Source: CBDDCA01 sp965218205
GTDB lineage: Bacteria; Spirochaetota; Spirochaetia; WTKD01; G963693115
Assembly: GCA_965218205.1 (NCBI GenBank)
Contig: OZ244590.1
Location: forward strand, 496,001 to 560,000
Length of the DNA stretch: 64,000 bases
Direction of reading: 5' to 3'
This document shows positions 17,264 to 26,221 of this stretch, piece by piece (the first letter of the stretch is position 1; each line of letters opens with the position of its first letter). The notes beneath the pieces are model-generated. The model did not search any database. It saw nothing but the letters and a program-made list of their open reading frames with translations, and had not been told where the DNA came from. A program made the position numbers and the translations under genes.

Positions 17264-18352
17264 CTATGCTTCTAACAAAGCCTTGATATACCCTACTGCA
17301 TATGCCATGCCTGCATGCCACGGAGCATCACAGGTCATCTGTGGAGTATGATCTGGAATAAGTATCCCATTGTAATTATATTGTCTTAATATTGATAATA
17401 TCTTTCTCATATCAATATCACCTTCGTCAATAAAAGTTTCTACATAGTGAGGGGCTTTGCCTTTCACATTTCTAAAATGTATATAGCCTATTGCATGTTG
17501 TGAAACATAATGTTCTATCCAATAGTATATATCTCTCTGCCTTCCTGATCTGTCACGCATATCTGACATTTCCTGTAATGTTCCTAAACAACATTCTAGT
17601 GTATTACTCGTACTTTTCTTTATATCAAGCAAACGCTGATATTGTCCTGCTTTATGCACCAAACGTGGTTGCTGTCGTACTCGTTCTACTGGAGGATCAT
17701 CTGGATGTGCTGCAAGACATACATTACTCTCTTCTGCTACAGGGACAAGCTCGTTTAGAAACCAGGCTAGTCGTTCCCATAACTCTTCTTGTTCTATACG
17801 AGGGTGATACCCAGTTCCTAACGCTTGCCTATCATATATCATATTCCATATCATCCCTTTTGGGATAGGAGAGTCATCTATACCACTCATACCCACGCTC
17901 TTTGCTCCCCCTCTTGCGATATCTTGTATGTATCTACTACTTACTCCTGCTAAGCTAAAGTTGTATCCAAAAAGAGGAATGCCTGCTTTTCCTACATTTC
18001 TAATGATCTGCTTGAGCCAATTCATCTGTGCCTGCTTTTGTGGTAAATCTAAAAGCACAGCATACCAATCAACAGGATCGAAATTTTCTATTGCTTCTAA
18101 CTGTAAGTCATAGCGAGCAAGCGTTTCTTTCAGTGTTGCTAAGTATTCGTATTCCCATACATGTGGGTTACTGCCTCCTGTTCCCCATCCATCGTTATTG
18201 CCAACAGGTTGATTATCATCTTGTTGCGTACCTTGATAAAAATAATCAGTAAGATGCACTACAATGTGAGTAGCTCCGCATTGTTTTGCAAACTTAAAGT
18301 ATGTATCATGTAACATGTGATAATATAATCCAAATCCTATATTCATATACAA
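17264..18352 (-). CDS. Mannonate dehydratase-like enzyme (UxuA family)
   Basis: 362 residues, TIM-barrel type. Motifs fit the UxuA family: LEAIENFDPVDWY at ~95, LAGVSSRYI (family often has a metal-ligand region here), CLAAHPDDPPVERVRQQPR with the HPDDPP motif, TLECCLGTLQEM, and IHFRNVKGKAPHYVETFIDEGDIDM, then LIPDHTPQM near the end. UxuA dehydrates D-mannonate to 2-keto-3-deoxygluconate with a divalent metal. It starts a two-gene operon with the RraA-like gene and is divergent from a sugar importer. A sugar acid other than mannonate cannot be excluded. Confidence 0.85.
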   Translation of the reverse strand: MYMNIGFGLYYHMLHDTYFKFAKQCGATHIVVHLTDYFYQGTQQDDNQPVGNNDGWGTGGSNPHVWEYEYLATLKETLARYDLQLEAIENFDPVDWYAVLLDLPQKQAQMNWLKQIIRNVGKAGIPLFGYNFSLAGVSSRYIQDIARGGAKSVGMSGIDDSPIPKGMIWNMIYDRQALGTGYHPRIEQEELWERLAWFLNELVPVAEESNVCLAAHPDDPPVERVRQQPRLVHKAGQYQRLLDIKKSTSNTLECCLGTLQEMSDMRDRSGRQRDIYYWIEHYVSQHAIGYIHFRNVKGKAPHYVETFIDEGDIDMRKILSILRQYNYNGILIPDHTPQMTCDAPWHAGMAYAVGYIKALLEA

Positions 18353-18448
18353 GCCTATACTTATAGTAGTAGTATGGCCTTAAAATAGCAATAAAGCAGT
18401 ATTGTTTTATAACAGATATGCTTACATAAAAAATAACTTTGTATACTC

Positions 18449-18475
18449 ATATGCATATTACTCATTGCAGATGAG
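18449..18475. promoter_or_regulatory. Possible operator in the divergent sugar-acid promoter region
   Basis: Two symmetrical sequences sit between the divergent operons: ATATGCATAT (18449-18458, a perfect palindrome) and CTCAT-N5-ATGAG (18461-18475). They lie just upstream of the -35 at 18481 and could bind a regulator of both directions. No regulator gene is adjacent. Confidence 0.3.
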
Positions 18476-18480
18476 CGTGT

Positions 18481-18509
18481 TTGACATGTTTATATAATTC
18501 TCTTATACT
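18481..18509 (+). promoter_or_regulatory. Sigma70-type promoter of the sugar ABC operon
   Basis: TTGACA (18481-18486), a 17-base spacer and TATACT (18504-18509) form a near-consensus promoter. The start codon of the binding protein lies 41 bases further, with GGAGGT at 18540-18545. Confidence 0.75.
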
Positions 18510-18549
18510 ATTATTAAATAACATATTAAAGTATTTATTGGAGGTAAAT

Positions 18550-19518
18550 ATGAAAAGGAATGTATTGATTGTATGTTTTATGGCTATATTGTCTATAATT
18601 GGTTTTGCAAAAGGAGAAGGAGATGATGATTCTTTTACGATTGCAGGTATTGTTTTTCAAAACGATTTGTTTATGAAGACAGTACAGTTAGGAATGCAAG
18701 CAGCAGGGAAAGAGCATAATGTAACAGTATTACTAGGTAATTCTGATAATAAAATTGACAAGGAAGCAAGTCTTATTGATACCTATATTGCAAGAAAGGT
18801 AGATGCTATTGTCATTACCCCTATTGGAAATGAAGGAACATCAGATGCAGCATTACAAAGGGCAGCTGATGCAGGTATCAAAATTGTATATTTTAATACC
18901 TATGCAGGAGTGCCTGCTGTGTCCCATGTAGGTACAAGTGATTCAAGTGTAGGAAAAGCAACTGGGGTAGCAGCACGAGAGTTTATAGAAAAAAATATGG
19001 CAGGACAAGAGATACATGTTGCAACTGTAAGTTATCGATCACAGTTAGCAGAGTCTGCAGAAGCAAGAACAAGCGGTTTCTTGGATCAAATCAAAGATAT
19101 GCCAAACTATGATTTAGTAGCAGAGCAGGATGCTTGGCTTGCAGAAATGGCAGTGCGAGTAGTAGGTGATATGCTAACCGCTAATCCAAATATCAATATC
19201 ATTGGGGCAGCAAACGATGGGGGGCTGATAGGGGCAGTACAAGCAGTAAGGAATGCAGGGTTAGAAGGGAAAGTATTTGTATTTGGAGTTGCAGGAAGCG
19301 ATCAAGTTGCTCAAATGTTGCTTGCAGAAGATAATGTGTTACAATTTTCTGTAGCACAGGATGCGTTTACTATTGGAAAAATAGCAGCAGAAACAGCAAT
19401 TAAGAGTCTAAGCGGAGAGCCAGTGGAAGAGAAAATTGAGGTTGCTCCTTACTTGCTTTCAAGGGATGATCCAGCAGGAATAAAACAATATCAGGCAGAC
19501 TTACAATCATATCAATAG
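18550..19518 (+). CDS. Sugar ABC transporter substrate-binding protein
   Basis: 322 residues from ATG 18550 (GGAGGT five bases upstream). The N-terminus is a signal peptide ending near IIGFAKG, without a lipobox cysteine, so a secreted periplasmic protein. The mature part is a type I periplasmic binding protein of the ribose/xylose class: FTIAGIVFQNDLFMKTVQLGM, NSDNKIDKEASLIDTYIARKVDAIVITP, and ANPNINIIGAANDGGLIGAVQAV. It delivers a sugar or sugar acid to the permease encoded two genes downstream. The substrate is inferred from the cluster: an aldose or aldonate. Confidence 0.88.
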   Translation: MKRNVLIVCFMAILSIIGFAKGEGDDDSFTIAGIVFQNDLFMKTVQLGMQAAGKEHNVTVLLGNSDNKIDKEASLIDTYIARKVDAIVITPIGNEGTSDAALQRAADAGIKIVYFNTYAGVPAVSHVGTSDSSVGKATGVAAREFIEKNMAGQEIHVATVSYRSQLAESAEARTSGFLDQIKDMPNYDLVAEQDAWLAEMAVRVVGDMLTANPNINIIGAANDGGLIGAVQAVRNAGLEGKVFVFGVAGSDQVAQMLLAEDNVLQFSVAQDAFTIGKIAAETAIKSLSGEPVEEKIEVAPYLLSRDDPAGIKQYQADLQSYQ

Positions 19519-19521
19519 TAT

Positions 19522-21048
19522 ATGAGCAATGCTTTTTTAGCAGTAACAAACATAAGAAAAGAGTATCCAGGGACGGTAGCCTTAAATACCATTAGCTGTA
19601 GTTTTGAGCAAGGCAAAATACATGCTTTGCTCGGAAAAAATGGTTCGGGAAAAAGCACCTTTGCAAATATTATAGCAGGCATTACTGAAGCAACAAGTGG
19701 CACTCTCTATTTGCAAGGGAAAGAAGTGTATTTTAAGACACCGCAAGAAGCTCAAAAACAAGGAATATCGGTAGTACATCAGGAGTTGAGTCTTGTTTCA
19801 TCTTTAACGGTAGCTGAAAATATTTTTTTAGGTGATTTTAAGGTGAAAAAGTTTTGGGGTACGATAGATTGGAAAGCAACAGAGTCAGCCGCATCAAGTA
19901 TACTGGATAAAATTGGAATACACATACCGCCAAGAGCAGTAGTTTCTTCGCTCAGTATAGGACAGAAACAGCAAGTAGAAATAGCAAAAGCACTTGTGCA
20001 TAATCCTTCATTGCTTATTTTAGATGAACCAACAAGTGCCTTAGCGTTGCGAGAAGTAGATAAACTTTTTTCTATCATGAGAAACTTAAAAAATCATGGA
20101 GTAACTATGATTTATATTTCTCATAGATTACAGGAATTATCACAAATAGCAGACACAGTAAATGTATTGCGTGATGGAGATTTCATAGGATCGCTTTCTA
20201 TACAACAAGCGACACACAAAGAAGTGTTGAAAATGATGTTTGGAAAAGTAACTGCTTTAACAAAAGAAAGATCCTCTGTACATGATACAAACCATATTGA
20301 AAACAATAGTACAAACAAAAAAGTTGTATTGAAAGTCAAAGATATAGTACGAGATCCCATATTGAAAGGAGTGAGTTTTTCTTTGTATGATAGTGAAGTG
20401 CTAGGCATTGCAGGATTACTAGGATCAGGAAGAACTGAGATTATGCGAAGCATTTATGGGCTAGACCCCTTTCATTCAGGAACGATCACAGTATTTGGAG
20501 AAGAAAGAAACAATATTAGCCCTGTTTACATGAAACAGCTAGGGCTAAGTTTTGTATCAGAAGACAGAAAAGAAGAAGGCCTTGTACAGCTTTTAAGTTC
20601 GCATAGAAACCTTATTCATGCCGCTATGAAAGACAAAATATCATATAAAAAATATTTTATAACAAAAAAAAGAGAGCAACCTTTTGTTTCAAATCAAATT
20701 AATACATTATCGATAAAATTATCAAGTAGCGAGTATCCTGTATCTACATTGAGTGGAGGAAACCAACAAAAAGTTGTGGTAGGAAATTGGCTTAATGCAG
20801 AACCACGTATTATGCTTTTTGATGAACCTTCACGAGGCATAGATATAGAAGCGAAACAGCAGATATTTTCTATTATATGGGAACAAAAAAAGAAAGGAGT
20901 ATCCACTATTATGGTGTCTTCAGAATTAGAGGAGCTTCATGAAGTATGCGATAGAATATTAGTGTTGCGAGATGGGGTAATATCAGAAGAAGTGTATCCA
21001 GATGATATTACTATCAATCAATTATATGAAAAATGTATGACAAATTAA
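19522..21048 (+). CDS. Sugar ABC transporter ATPase, two-domain (RbsA/MglA type)
   Basis: 508 residues with two nucleotide-binding domains, the standard length. Domain 1 has Walker A GKNGSGKST (~37-45), signature SLSIGQKQQ and Walker B LLILDEPTSAL. Domain 2 has the degenerate Walker A GLLGSGRTEIM, signature STLSGGNQQKV and Walker B IMLFDEPSRGID. This pattern of one active and one degenerate site is typical of CUT2 sugar importers. It starts 3 bases after the binding-protein stop. Confidence 0.92.
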   Translation: MSNAFLAVTNIRKEYPGTVALNTISCSFEQGKIHALLGKNGSGKSTFANIIAGITEATSGTLYLQGKEVYFKTPQEAQKQGISVVHQELSLVSSLTVAENIFLGDFKVKKFWGTIDWKATESAASSILDKIGIHIPPRAVVSSLSIGQKQQVEIAKALVHNPSLLILDEPTSALALREVDKLFSIMRNLKNHGVTMIYISHRLQELSQIADTVNVLRDGDFIGSLSIQQATHKEVLKMMFGKVTALTKERSSVHDTNHIENNSTNKKVVLKVKDIVRDPILKGVSFSLYDSEVLGIAGLLGSGRTEIMRSIYGLDPFHSGTITVFGEERNNISPVYMKQLGLSFVSEDRKEEGLVQLLSSHRNLIHAAMKDKISYKKYFITKKREQPFVSNQINTLSIKLSSSEYPVSTLSGGNQQKVVVGNWLNAEPRIMLFDEPSRGIDIEAKQQIFSIIWEQKKKGVSTIMVSSELEELHEVCDRILVLRDGVISEEVYPDDITINQLYEKCMTN

Positions 21049-21058
21049 AGAGGAATAT

Positions 21059-22027
21059 ATGAACAAGCATTTCAATGTATCTCATATGAGACACTTTACC
21101 TTAGAAATTATTTTATTGGTATTGATTATTTTTTTATCGTTTACTGCTCCCGGTTTTTTTAGTTTTGGGAACTTTTTTAATGTATTACGAAATGTTTCAA
21201 CACAGGGCATAATAGCATTTGGCATGACTATGGTAATCATATCAGGAGAAATTGATCTTTCCATCGGCTCTGTGGTTGCTTTTGCAGGTTGCTTATGTGC
21301 ATTTATTGTACAGACGACAAGAGATGTGCTTGGAGATGTTTTTTCTGTAGTACTTGCCATTGCCATTGTACTGCTCTTTGGTGTCCTACAAGGGTTATTT
21401 ATGGGGTACATAAGAAAGAAATATAATATACCATCATTTATTATTTCACTAGCGTTATTGACCATTCTCTTTGGTTTTGCAAATTTAGTTACAGGAGGGT
21501 TTCCTATTGCTCCATACCCGCATTGGTTTGGATTTCTAGGAAGTGGTCGTATATTGGGAGTGCCGTTGCCTGCAATTATATTTATAGTAATACTTATTAT
21601 TATTCATTTTCTGTTGAATTACACTGTGTTTGGACGATCTATATATGCAGTGGGAGGTAATATTAAGTCTGCACGTGTTTCAGGAATAAAGATATGGAAG
21701 ATAAAAACGCAGATATTTGTTATCACTTCGACACTTGCAGCATTTAGTGGCATTCTTGTAAGCTCACAAATTTTGTCTGGAAATGCAGGAACAGCACGAG
21801 GATGGGAGCTGGATGTTATTGCTTCCGTTATTATTGGAGGTACGAGTTTGTTTGGTGGTGTAGGAAAAGTATGGGGTACTTTTATAGGAGTATTGTTTCT
21901 TGGGGTGATGTTTAATGGAATGACATTACTCAATATCAATGAATACTGGCAATATGTTGTACGTGGCTCTATTATTTTAATTGCAGTGCTACTAAACGAA
22001 ATAAATAGAAAAGCAGTAATTTCATAA
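21059..22027 (+). CDS. Sugar ABC transporter permease (RbsC type)
   Basis: 322 residues, with about eight to ten membrane segments. Family marks: ISGEIDLSIGSVVAFAG near residue 60-76, and VGGNIKSARVSGIKIWKIK near 195-213 (compare GGNxxAARLSGI in RbsC). It forms the membrane channel with the ATPase 10 bases upstream. AAAGAGGA precedes the ATG. A single permease gene suggests a homodimer, as in ribose importers. Confidence 0.92.
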   Translation: MNKHFNVSHMRHFTLEIILLVLIIFLSFTAPGFFSFGNFFNVLRNVSTQGIIAFGMTMVIISGEIDLSIGSVVAFAGCLCAFIVQTTRDVLGDVFSVVLAIAIVLLFGVLQGLFMGYIRKKYNIPSFIISLALLTILFGFANLVTGGFPIAPYPHWFGFLGSGRILGVPLPAIIFIVILIIIHFLLNYTVFGRSIYAVGGNIKSARVSGIKIWKIKTQIFVITSTLAAFSGILVSSQILSGNAGTARGWELDVIASVIIGGTSLFGGVGKVWGTFIGVLFLGVMFNGMTLLNINEYWQYVVRGSIILIAVLLNEINRKAVIS

Positions 22028-22049
22028 AATAGAAAGAAAGGAATGTTGT

Positions 22050-22883
22050 ATGAATTATACAATAGAAAAAAATGTATTCTCTGTGCATTTTAAGAATAAG
22101 AATATCTTTATAACTGGTTCATCAAAAGGAATAGGCAAAGCACTAGCAAAAGGCTTTACTGAGCTAGGAGCAAATGTTATCATACATGGAAAAGAGCCAC
22201 AATTAGTACAGGAACTTGCAGAAGAGCTTGGATGTCCTTTCATTGTGGCAGATCTTTCTGTACATGAAGAAGTAGAGCATATCATTGCAGAGCTTCTTGC
22301 TATGAATATTACTCTGCATGTTTTAATTAACAATGCAGGTATTGATGCAATGAGTCCATGTGAAGAATTGGCTATGGAAGACTATGACAAAGTGCAGCAT
22401 GTCAATGTAAGAAGTCCTCTTCAGCTTGCCAAGGGGCTATTTCCTATTATAGAGAAAAATGCTGCTGCTTCAGTTATAAATATTTCATCGGTACATCAAT
22501 TACTTCCGTATCCTAATAATATAGCATACTGTATGTCAAAGGCCGCTATGCATATGTTTACTAAGGTCTTGGCAATGGAATGGGCTCCATATACCATACG
22601 GGTAAATGCAGTTGCTCCAGGAGCGATTTTGACTGATATGAATAAGCCTACAATAGAAGAGATTGGGTACGGAAAGCTCTGTTCTTGGATAGGAAGTGGA
22701 AAAATAGGCAATGTAAAAGAAGTGTTTTCAACCTGTGTGTATTTAGCGTCTGATATGTCTTCGTATATGACAGGGGAAACAATGTATATAGATGGAGGGC
22801 TTTCTAAAGGATTGTTGCCCTATGGCATCACTCCTGCTATGCAATCTATGAAAGACCGTTTATTATCTCAGGATACGCAATAA
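22050..22883 (+). CDS. SDR-family sugar/polyol dehydrogenase
   Basis: 277 residues, classical short-chain dehydrogenase. Cofactor loop TGSSKGIGKA (~23-32), NNAG at ~92, catalytic Ser in INISSVHQ and YCMSKAAM (Tyr-x3-Lys). The end reads MTGETMYIDGGL, typical of the family. AAAGGA precedes the ATG. It sits in the sugar import operon before a lactonase, so oxidation of the imported sugar, or of a keto-sugar acid, is inferred. Fatty-acyl or other SDR roles are less likely from context. Confidence 0.87.
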   Translation: MNYTIEKNVFSVHFKNKNIFITGSSKGIGKALAKGFTELGANVIIHGKEPQLVQELAEELGCPFIVADLSVHEEVEHIIAELLAMNITLHVLINNAGIDAMSPCEELAMEDYDKVQHVNVRSPLQLAKGLFPIIEKNAAASVINISSVHQLLPYPNNIAYCMSKAAMHMFTKVLAMEWAPYTIRVNAVAPGAILTDMNKPTIEEIGYGKLCSWIGSGKIGNVKEVFSTCVYLASDMSSYMTGETMYIDGGLSKGLLPYGITPAMQSMKDRLLSQDTQ

Positions 22884-22928
22884 AAGTGTATAGTACATGT
22901 AACACATAAAGAGCAAGAGATAAGTAGT

Positions 22929-24026
22929 ATGCAACATATTGTAAAAGAGATATTTATAGGAACCTATATAGATACAGGATCATGTTCTGTCTATACAGGG
23001 GAGCTTGATGTACAGCAAAAAAATGTATCGTTTGCATTATCTGTAAAAGCAGGAAAAAATCCATCGTTTCTCATACAACATAGTACGAAAGAATACTTGT
23101 ATACAGTCAATGAAATGTCTATGGATGAAAACAAAACATACAGTGCCATTGTATGCCTTAAAAAAGAAAAAGAACAATATGTAACACATTCAGTATTTTC
23201 AACAGAAGGAGACAATGCCTGTCATATATCGTTATCAAACAATGAGAGATATCTTTTTGTCTCTCATTATGGAAGTGTAGTTAGTCCTCATAACAATGGA
23301 AATATATCAGTATTTTTATTAGATGAAAAAGGCAAAGTACAAAGCCTTGTGCAGACAGTCTTTTACACAGGAAGTAGCGTGCATCCTGAACGTCAAGAAA
23401 AGCCACACATACATGCATCAATAAGTTCTAAAGATGGAAAATATCTTTTTGTAAGTGATCTAGGATGTGATTGTATCTATCAGTATAGGATATGCACATC
23501 ATTGAGTAATGAGTCCCCACTCACGTTTGTACATACAATAGCAGTGCCAAAAGGAAATGGTCCAAGGCATATGGCATGGGATACTACAGGAACATACCTG
23601 TATGTATCATGTGAATTATCCTCATCTGTGAGTGTGTATGCGTATGAAGCCTCTCATAGTGATGCAACATTGCATTTTACCCAAGATGTAAAAACATTTT
23701 CTCATGAAGAGTCTCCGTATCCAAGAACTTCTGCATCAGAAGTTGCATATCATGATGGGTATGTGTACATGGCAAACCGTGGGGATGATTCTCTTTCAAT
23801 ATACAAAGTAGAAAAGGATACTACATTGAATTTTGTACGCACTGTCTCTGTTGAAGGCAAGACTCCGAGACATTTTAAGATATATCAAGATGAAAATAAT
23901 ACCTATGCAGTACTTGTTGTAGGTCATCAGGATGATGATACAGTAGCTCTATTTTCGATACAGGGCGATACTGTTATACTAGAGCAAAAGTATACAGGGA
24001 TAAAAAAGCCTGTATGTTTTTGTTAA
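22929..24026 (+). CDS. Lactonase, 6-phosphogluconolactonase-like beta-propeller (PF10282)
   Basis: 365 residues, a seven-bladed propeller type lactonase. Motifs: IGTYIDTGSCSVYTGELD at the start, NPSFLIQHSTKEYLYTVNE, HIHASISSKDGKYLFVSDLG and VPKGNGPRHMAWDTTGTYLY (the family GPRH motif). Members hydrolyse sugar lactones. As the last gene of the import operon it would open an aldonolactone made by the upstream dehydrogenase. No pentose-phosphate gene is near. Confidence 0.87.
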   Translation: MQHIVKEIFIGTYIDTGSCSVYTGELDVQQKNVSFALSVKAGKNPSFLIQHSTKEYLYTVNEMSMDENKTYSAIVCLKKEKEQYVTHSVFSTEGDNACHISLSNNERYLFVSHYGSVVSPHNNGNISVFLLDEKGKVQSLVQTVFYTGSSVHPERQEKPHIHASISSKDGKYLFVSDLGCDCIYQYRICTSLSNESPLTFVHTIAVPKGNGPRHMAWDTTGTYLYVSCELSSSVSVYAYEASHSDATLHFTQDVKTFSHEESPYPRTSASEVAYHDGYVYMANRGDDSLSIYKVEKDTTLNFVRTVSVEGKTPRHFKIYQDENNTYAVLVVGHQDDDTVALFSIQGDTVILEQKYTGIKKPVCFC

Positions 24027-24043
24027 TGTATATACATGGGTAG

Positions 24044-24070
24044 GGAATTGTGCGAAACGGTAAAAGTACA
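24044..24070 (+). repeat. Solitary IS-end-like sequence
   Basis: GGGAATTGTGCGAAACGG followed by TAAAAGTACA strongly resembles the outward reading of the left IS repeat at 14499-14473 (GGGTTCACACGAAACGG, then TAAAACTCCA). The core CGAAACGGTAAAA is identical over 13 bases. No transposase remnant is next to it. It lies 31 bases before a TTGACA box, as at the left IS end. Confidence 0.6.
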
Positions 24071-24089
24071 AAAAAAACTATAATTTATA

Positions 24090-24117
24090 TTGACAAAAAA
24101 TACTTATCTGATACAAT
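24090..24117 (+). promoter_or_regulatory. Sigma70-type promoter of the FnIII lipoprotein array
   Basis: TTGACA (24090-24095), a 16-base spacer and TACAAT (24112-24117) precede the first lipoprotein start by 51 bases. AGAAGGAGTGATTT supplies the ribosome site. Confidence 0.65.
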
Positions 24118-24168
24118 TAAAGTTGTAATACTTATTATTAATAAGTAAATAATTAGAAGGAGTGATTT

Positions 24169-25101
24169 ATGAAAATAAATACATTGTTTCAATCTCAAAG
24201 AAAAGGAGTATTATTCTTCTATGGAGGAATATTATTCACATTGTTTTTTATTGGCTGTGAGCTTGAATTCGGATCAAACTCTGCCATTGCACCAGGGACG
24301 CCAAGTGCTAGTGTAAAATCAGCAGGGACTGATATTCAAGTGACAATTACTCCTCCTACGGTAAAAGGAACTTCTGTTGAAGGAAATGTTCTGGGTAGTG
24401 ATAACATTGTTTATAATATATATTACAGTGCTCGTAAACACGGTACTGTGTCAGATTTAATACGCTTTGCAAAATCGAGTACTGATAAAAAGCAAGCAGG
24501 AACAGTAGCGGTGGCAGGAAAACAAAGTGGCTCTTCTACTGGTATTATCTCCTCTTTGTCAGCAGAAACTAAGTATTATATAGTAGTTGTTGCAGTAAAT
24601 AGTGTAGTACCGCTATTAGAATCAGAGCCTACTAGTAGTAAGGAAGCTACTACAGGTAAGCCTTCTACTTCCACTCCTTCTGGGAATGATAAGGCACCAG
24701 GGGCAGCTACCATTAAGACTTTAACTGTAGATGGCGATTCAATAAAAATAACTATTACAGCTCCAACAGAGAAAGGAACAACAGGTTCAAAAGAAAATAC
24801 TCTCAATAATCTTACATATTTAGTCTATATAAGTGCTGTTGATCCCAAAGGGAATGCTCAAACAGTTGAAGATAATGCTAACCCTTCCACTACTGCTGAA
24901 GTGTTAGCAAAAGAAAGAAGTGGGGGGATTTATGGATTATTCCCTACTACTGAAGAAGGGAGTTGGACATTTACACATCTTAAGGATAACACTAAATTTT
25001 ATGTTGTAACTAAGGTAGTAGCAGATTTGTTTGTTAGCAACATTTCTTCTCCTCTATCAGATATAAAAGAGGTAACAACTGCAACAGCAAAAACACAATA
25101 A
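24169..25101 (+). CDS. Surface lipoprotein with two FnIII-like domains, array copy 1
   Basis: 310 residues. Signal peptide with lipobox FFIGC (Cys30). Two related domains follow: APGTPSASVKSAGTDIQVTI to SEPTSSKEATT (~43-160), and DKAPGAATIKTLTVDGDSIK to SPLSDIKEVTT (~178-305), joined by a Ser/Thr/Pro linker. Each resembles the last FnIII repeat of the giant protein at 3515. It heads a tandem array of three paralogs, each with AAGGAGTGATTT before the ATG. It is likely an outer surface lipoprotein; a ligand cannot be named. Confidence 0.88.
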   Translation: MKINTLFQSQRKGVLFFYGGILFTLFFIGCELEFGSNSAIAPGTPSASVKSAGTDIQVTITPPTVKGTSVEGNVLGSDNIVYNIYYSARKHGTVSDLIRFAKSSTDKKQAGTVAVAGKQSGSSTGIISSLSAETKYYIVVVAVNSVVPLLESEPTSSKEATTGKPSTSTPSGNDKAPGAATIKTLTVDGDSIKITITAPTEKGTTGSKENTLNNLTYLVYISAVDPKGNAQTVEDNANPSTTAEVLAKERSGGIYGLFPTTEEGSWTFTHLKDNTKFYVVTKVVADLFVSNISSPLSDIKEVTTATAKTQ

Positions 25102-25190
25102 GAAAAAATAAAAAATATATATGTGATATACTAATTTATAGTAATTAGTTATTTCCTTGATAAGTAACTAAAATACATAAGGAGTGATTT

Positions 25191-26144
25191 ATGAAAATAA
25201 ATACATTGTTTCAATCTCAAAGAAAAGGAGTGTTATTCTTCTATGGAGGAATATTACTCACATTGTTTTTTATTGGCTGTGATCTTGAATTTGCGTCAAA
25301 TGCTGCCATTGCACCAGGGACACCAACTATTAGTGTAAAATCAGCAGGGACTGATATTAGGGTGATGATTACTCCTTCCGCGATGAAGGGGAATTCTATT
25401 GCAGGAGAAGAGCTAAAAAATGAGGATATTATTTATCATGTATATTACAGTGCTCGTAAACACGGTACTGTGTTTGACTTAATACGCTTTGCAAAATCAA
25501 GTACTGATAAAAAGCAAGCAGGAAAAGTAGTAGTAGCAGGACAAAGTGGCACTTCTACTGGTACTATCTCTTCTCTGTCAGAAGAGACTAAGTATTATAT
25601 AACAGTAGTCGCAGTAAATAGTAAAATACAGCTATTAGAATCAGAACCTACTAATAGTATGGAAGCCACTACAGGTAAGTCTTCTACTTCTTCTGTTCCT
25701 TCTGGGAATGATAAGGCACCAGGGGCAGCTACCATTAAATCTTTAACTCCAGATGGCGATTCAATAAGAATAACTATTACTGCTCCAACAGAAAAAGGGA
25801 CAACAGGCTCAAAAGCAAACACTTTGAATGATCTTTCGTATCTAATCTATGTGAGTACTGTTGATCCTAAAGGGAATGCTCAAGCTGTTGTAGACGATGC
25901 TAAAACTAACCCTATAACGAATGCTGAATTTTTAGCAAAAGAAAGAGATGGTGGGATTTATGGAGGATTTTTTCCTATTTTTTCTGAGGAAGAATCTAGT
26001 AGGATTATACACCTTAAAGATAATACTATATTTTATATTGTTGTTCAGGTACTAGTATTGGAATTGGATAGCAGACAACAGTCTATCCTATCTCCTCTAT
26101 CAGATATAAAACAGGTAAGAACTGCAACGGCAAAAACACAATAA
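25191..26144 (+). CDS. Surface lipoprotein with two FnIII-like domains, array copy 2
   Basis: 317 residues, paralog of copy 1. The signal peptide differs in about one residue, and the lipobox is again FFIGC. Domain 2 keeps GNDKAPGAATIKSL and the ITITAPTEKGTTGSKANTL stretch nearly unchanged. The main differences lie at the ends of the second domain (IYGGFFPIFSEEESS and LVLELDSRQQSIL), where copy 1 has other residues. This points to duplication followed by change in exposed loops. It shares the AAGGAGTGATTT ribosome site. Confidence 0.88.
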   Translation: MKINTLFQSQRKGVLFFYGGILLTLFFIGCDLEFASNAAIAPGTPTISVKSAGTDIRVMITPSAMKGNSIAGEELKNEDIIYHVYYSARKHGTVFDLIRFAKSSTDKKQAGKVVVAGQSGTSTGTISSLSEETKYYITVVAVNSKIQLLESEPTNSMEATTGKSSTSSVPSGNDKAPGAATIKSLTPDGDSIRITITAPTEKGTTGSKANTLNDLSYLIYVSTVDPKGNAQAVVDDAKTNPITNAEFLAKERDGGIYGGFFPIFSEEESSRIIHLKDNTIFYIVVQVLVLELDSRQQSILSPLSDIKQVRTATAKTQ

Positions 26145-26221
26145 AAAATATATGTGATATGATAATAATACTTATTTATTTCCTTGATAAGTAAGTAACT
26201 AAAATATATAAGGAGTGATTT

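Noticed and set aside
16572..17321. Longer form of the RraA-like protein starting at 17321
   Set aside because: The extra residues overlap the UxuA-like gene, and ATG 17249 has a strong ribosome site and matches the family start.
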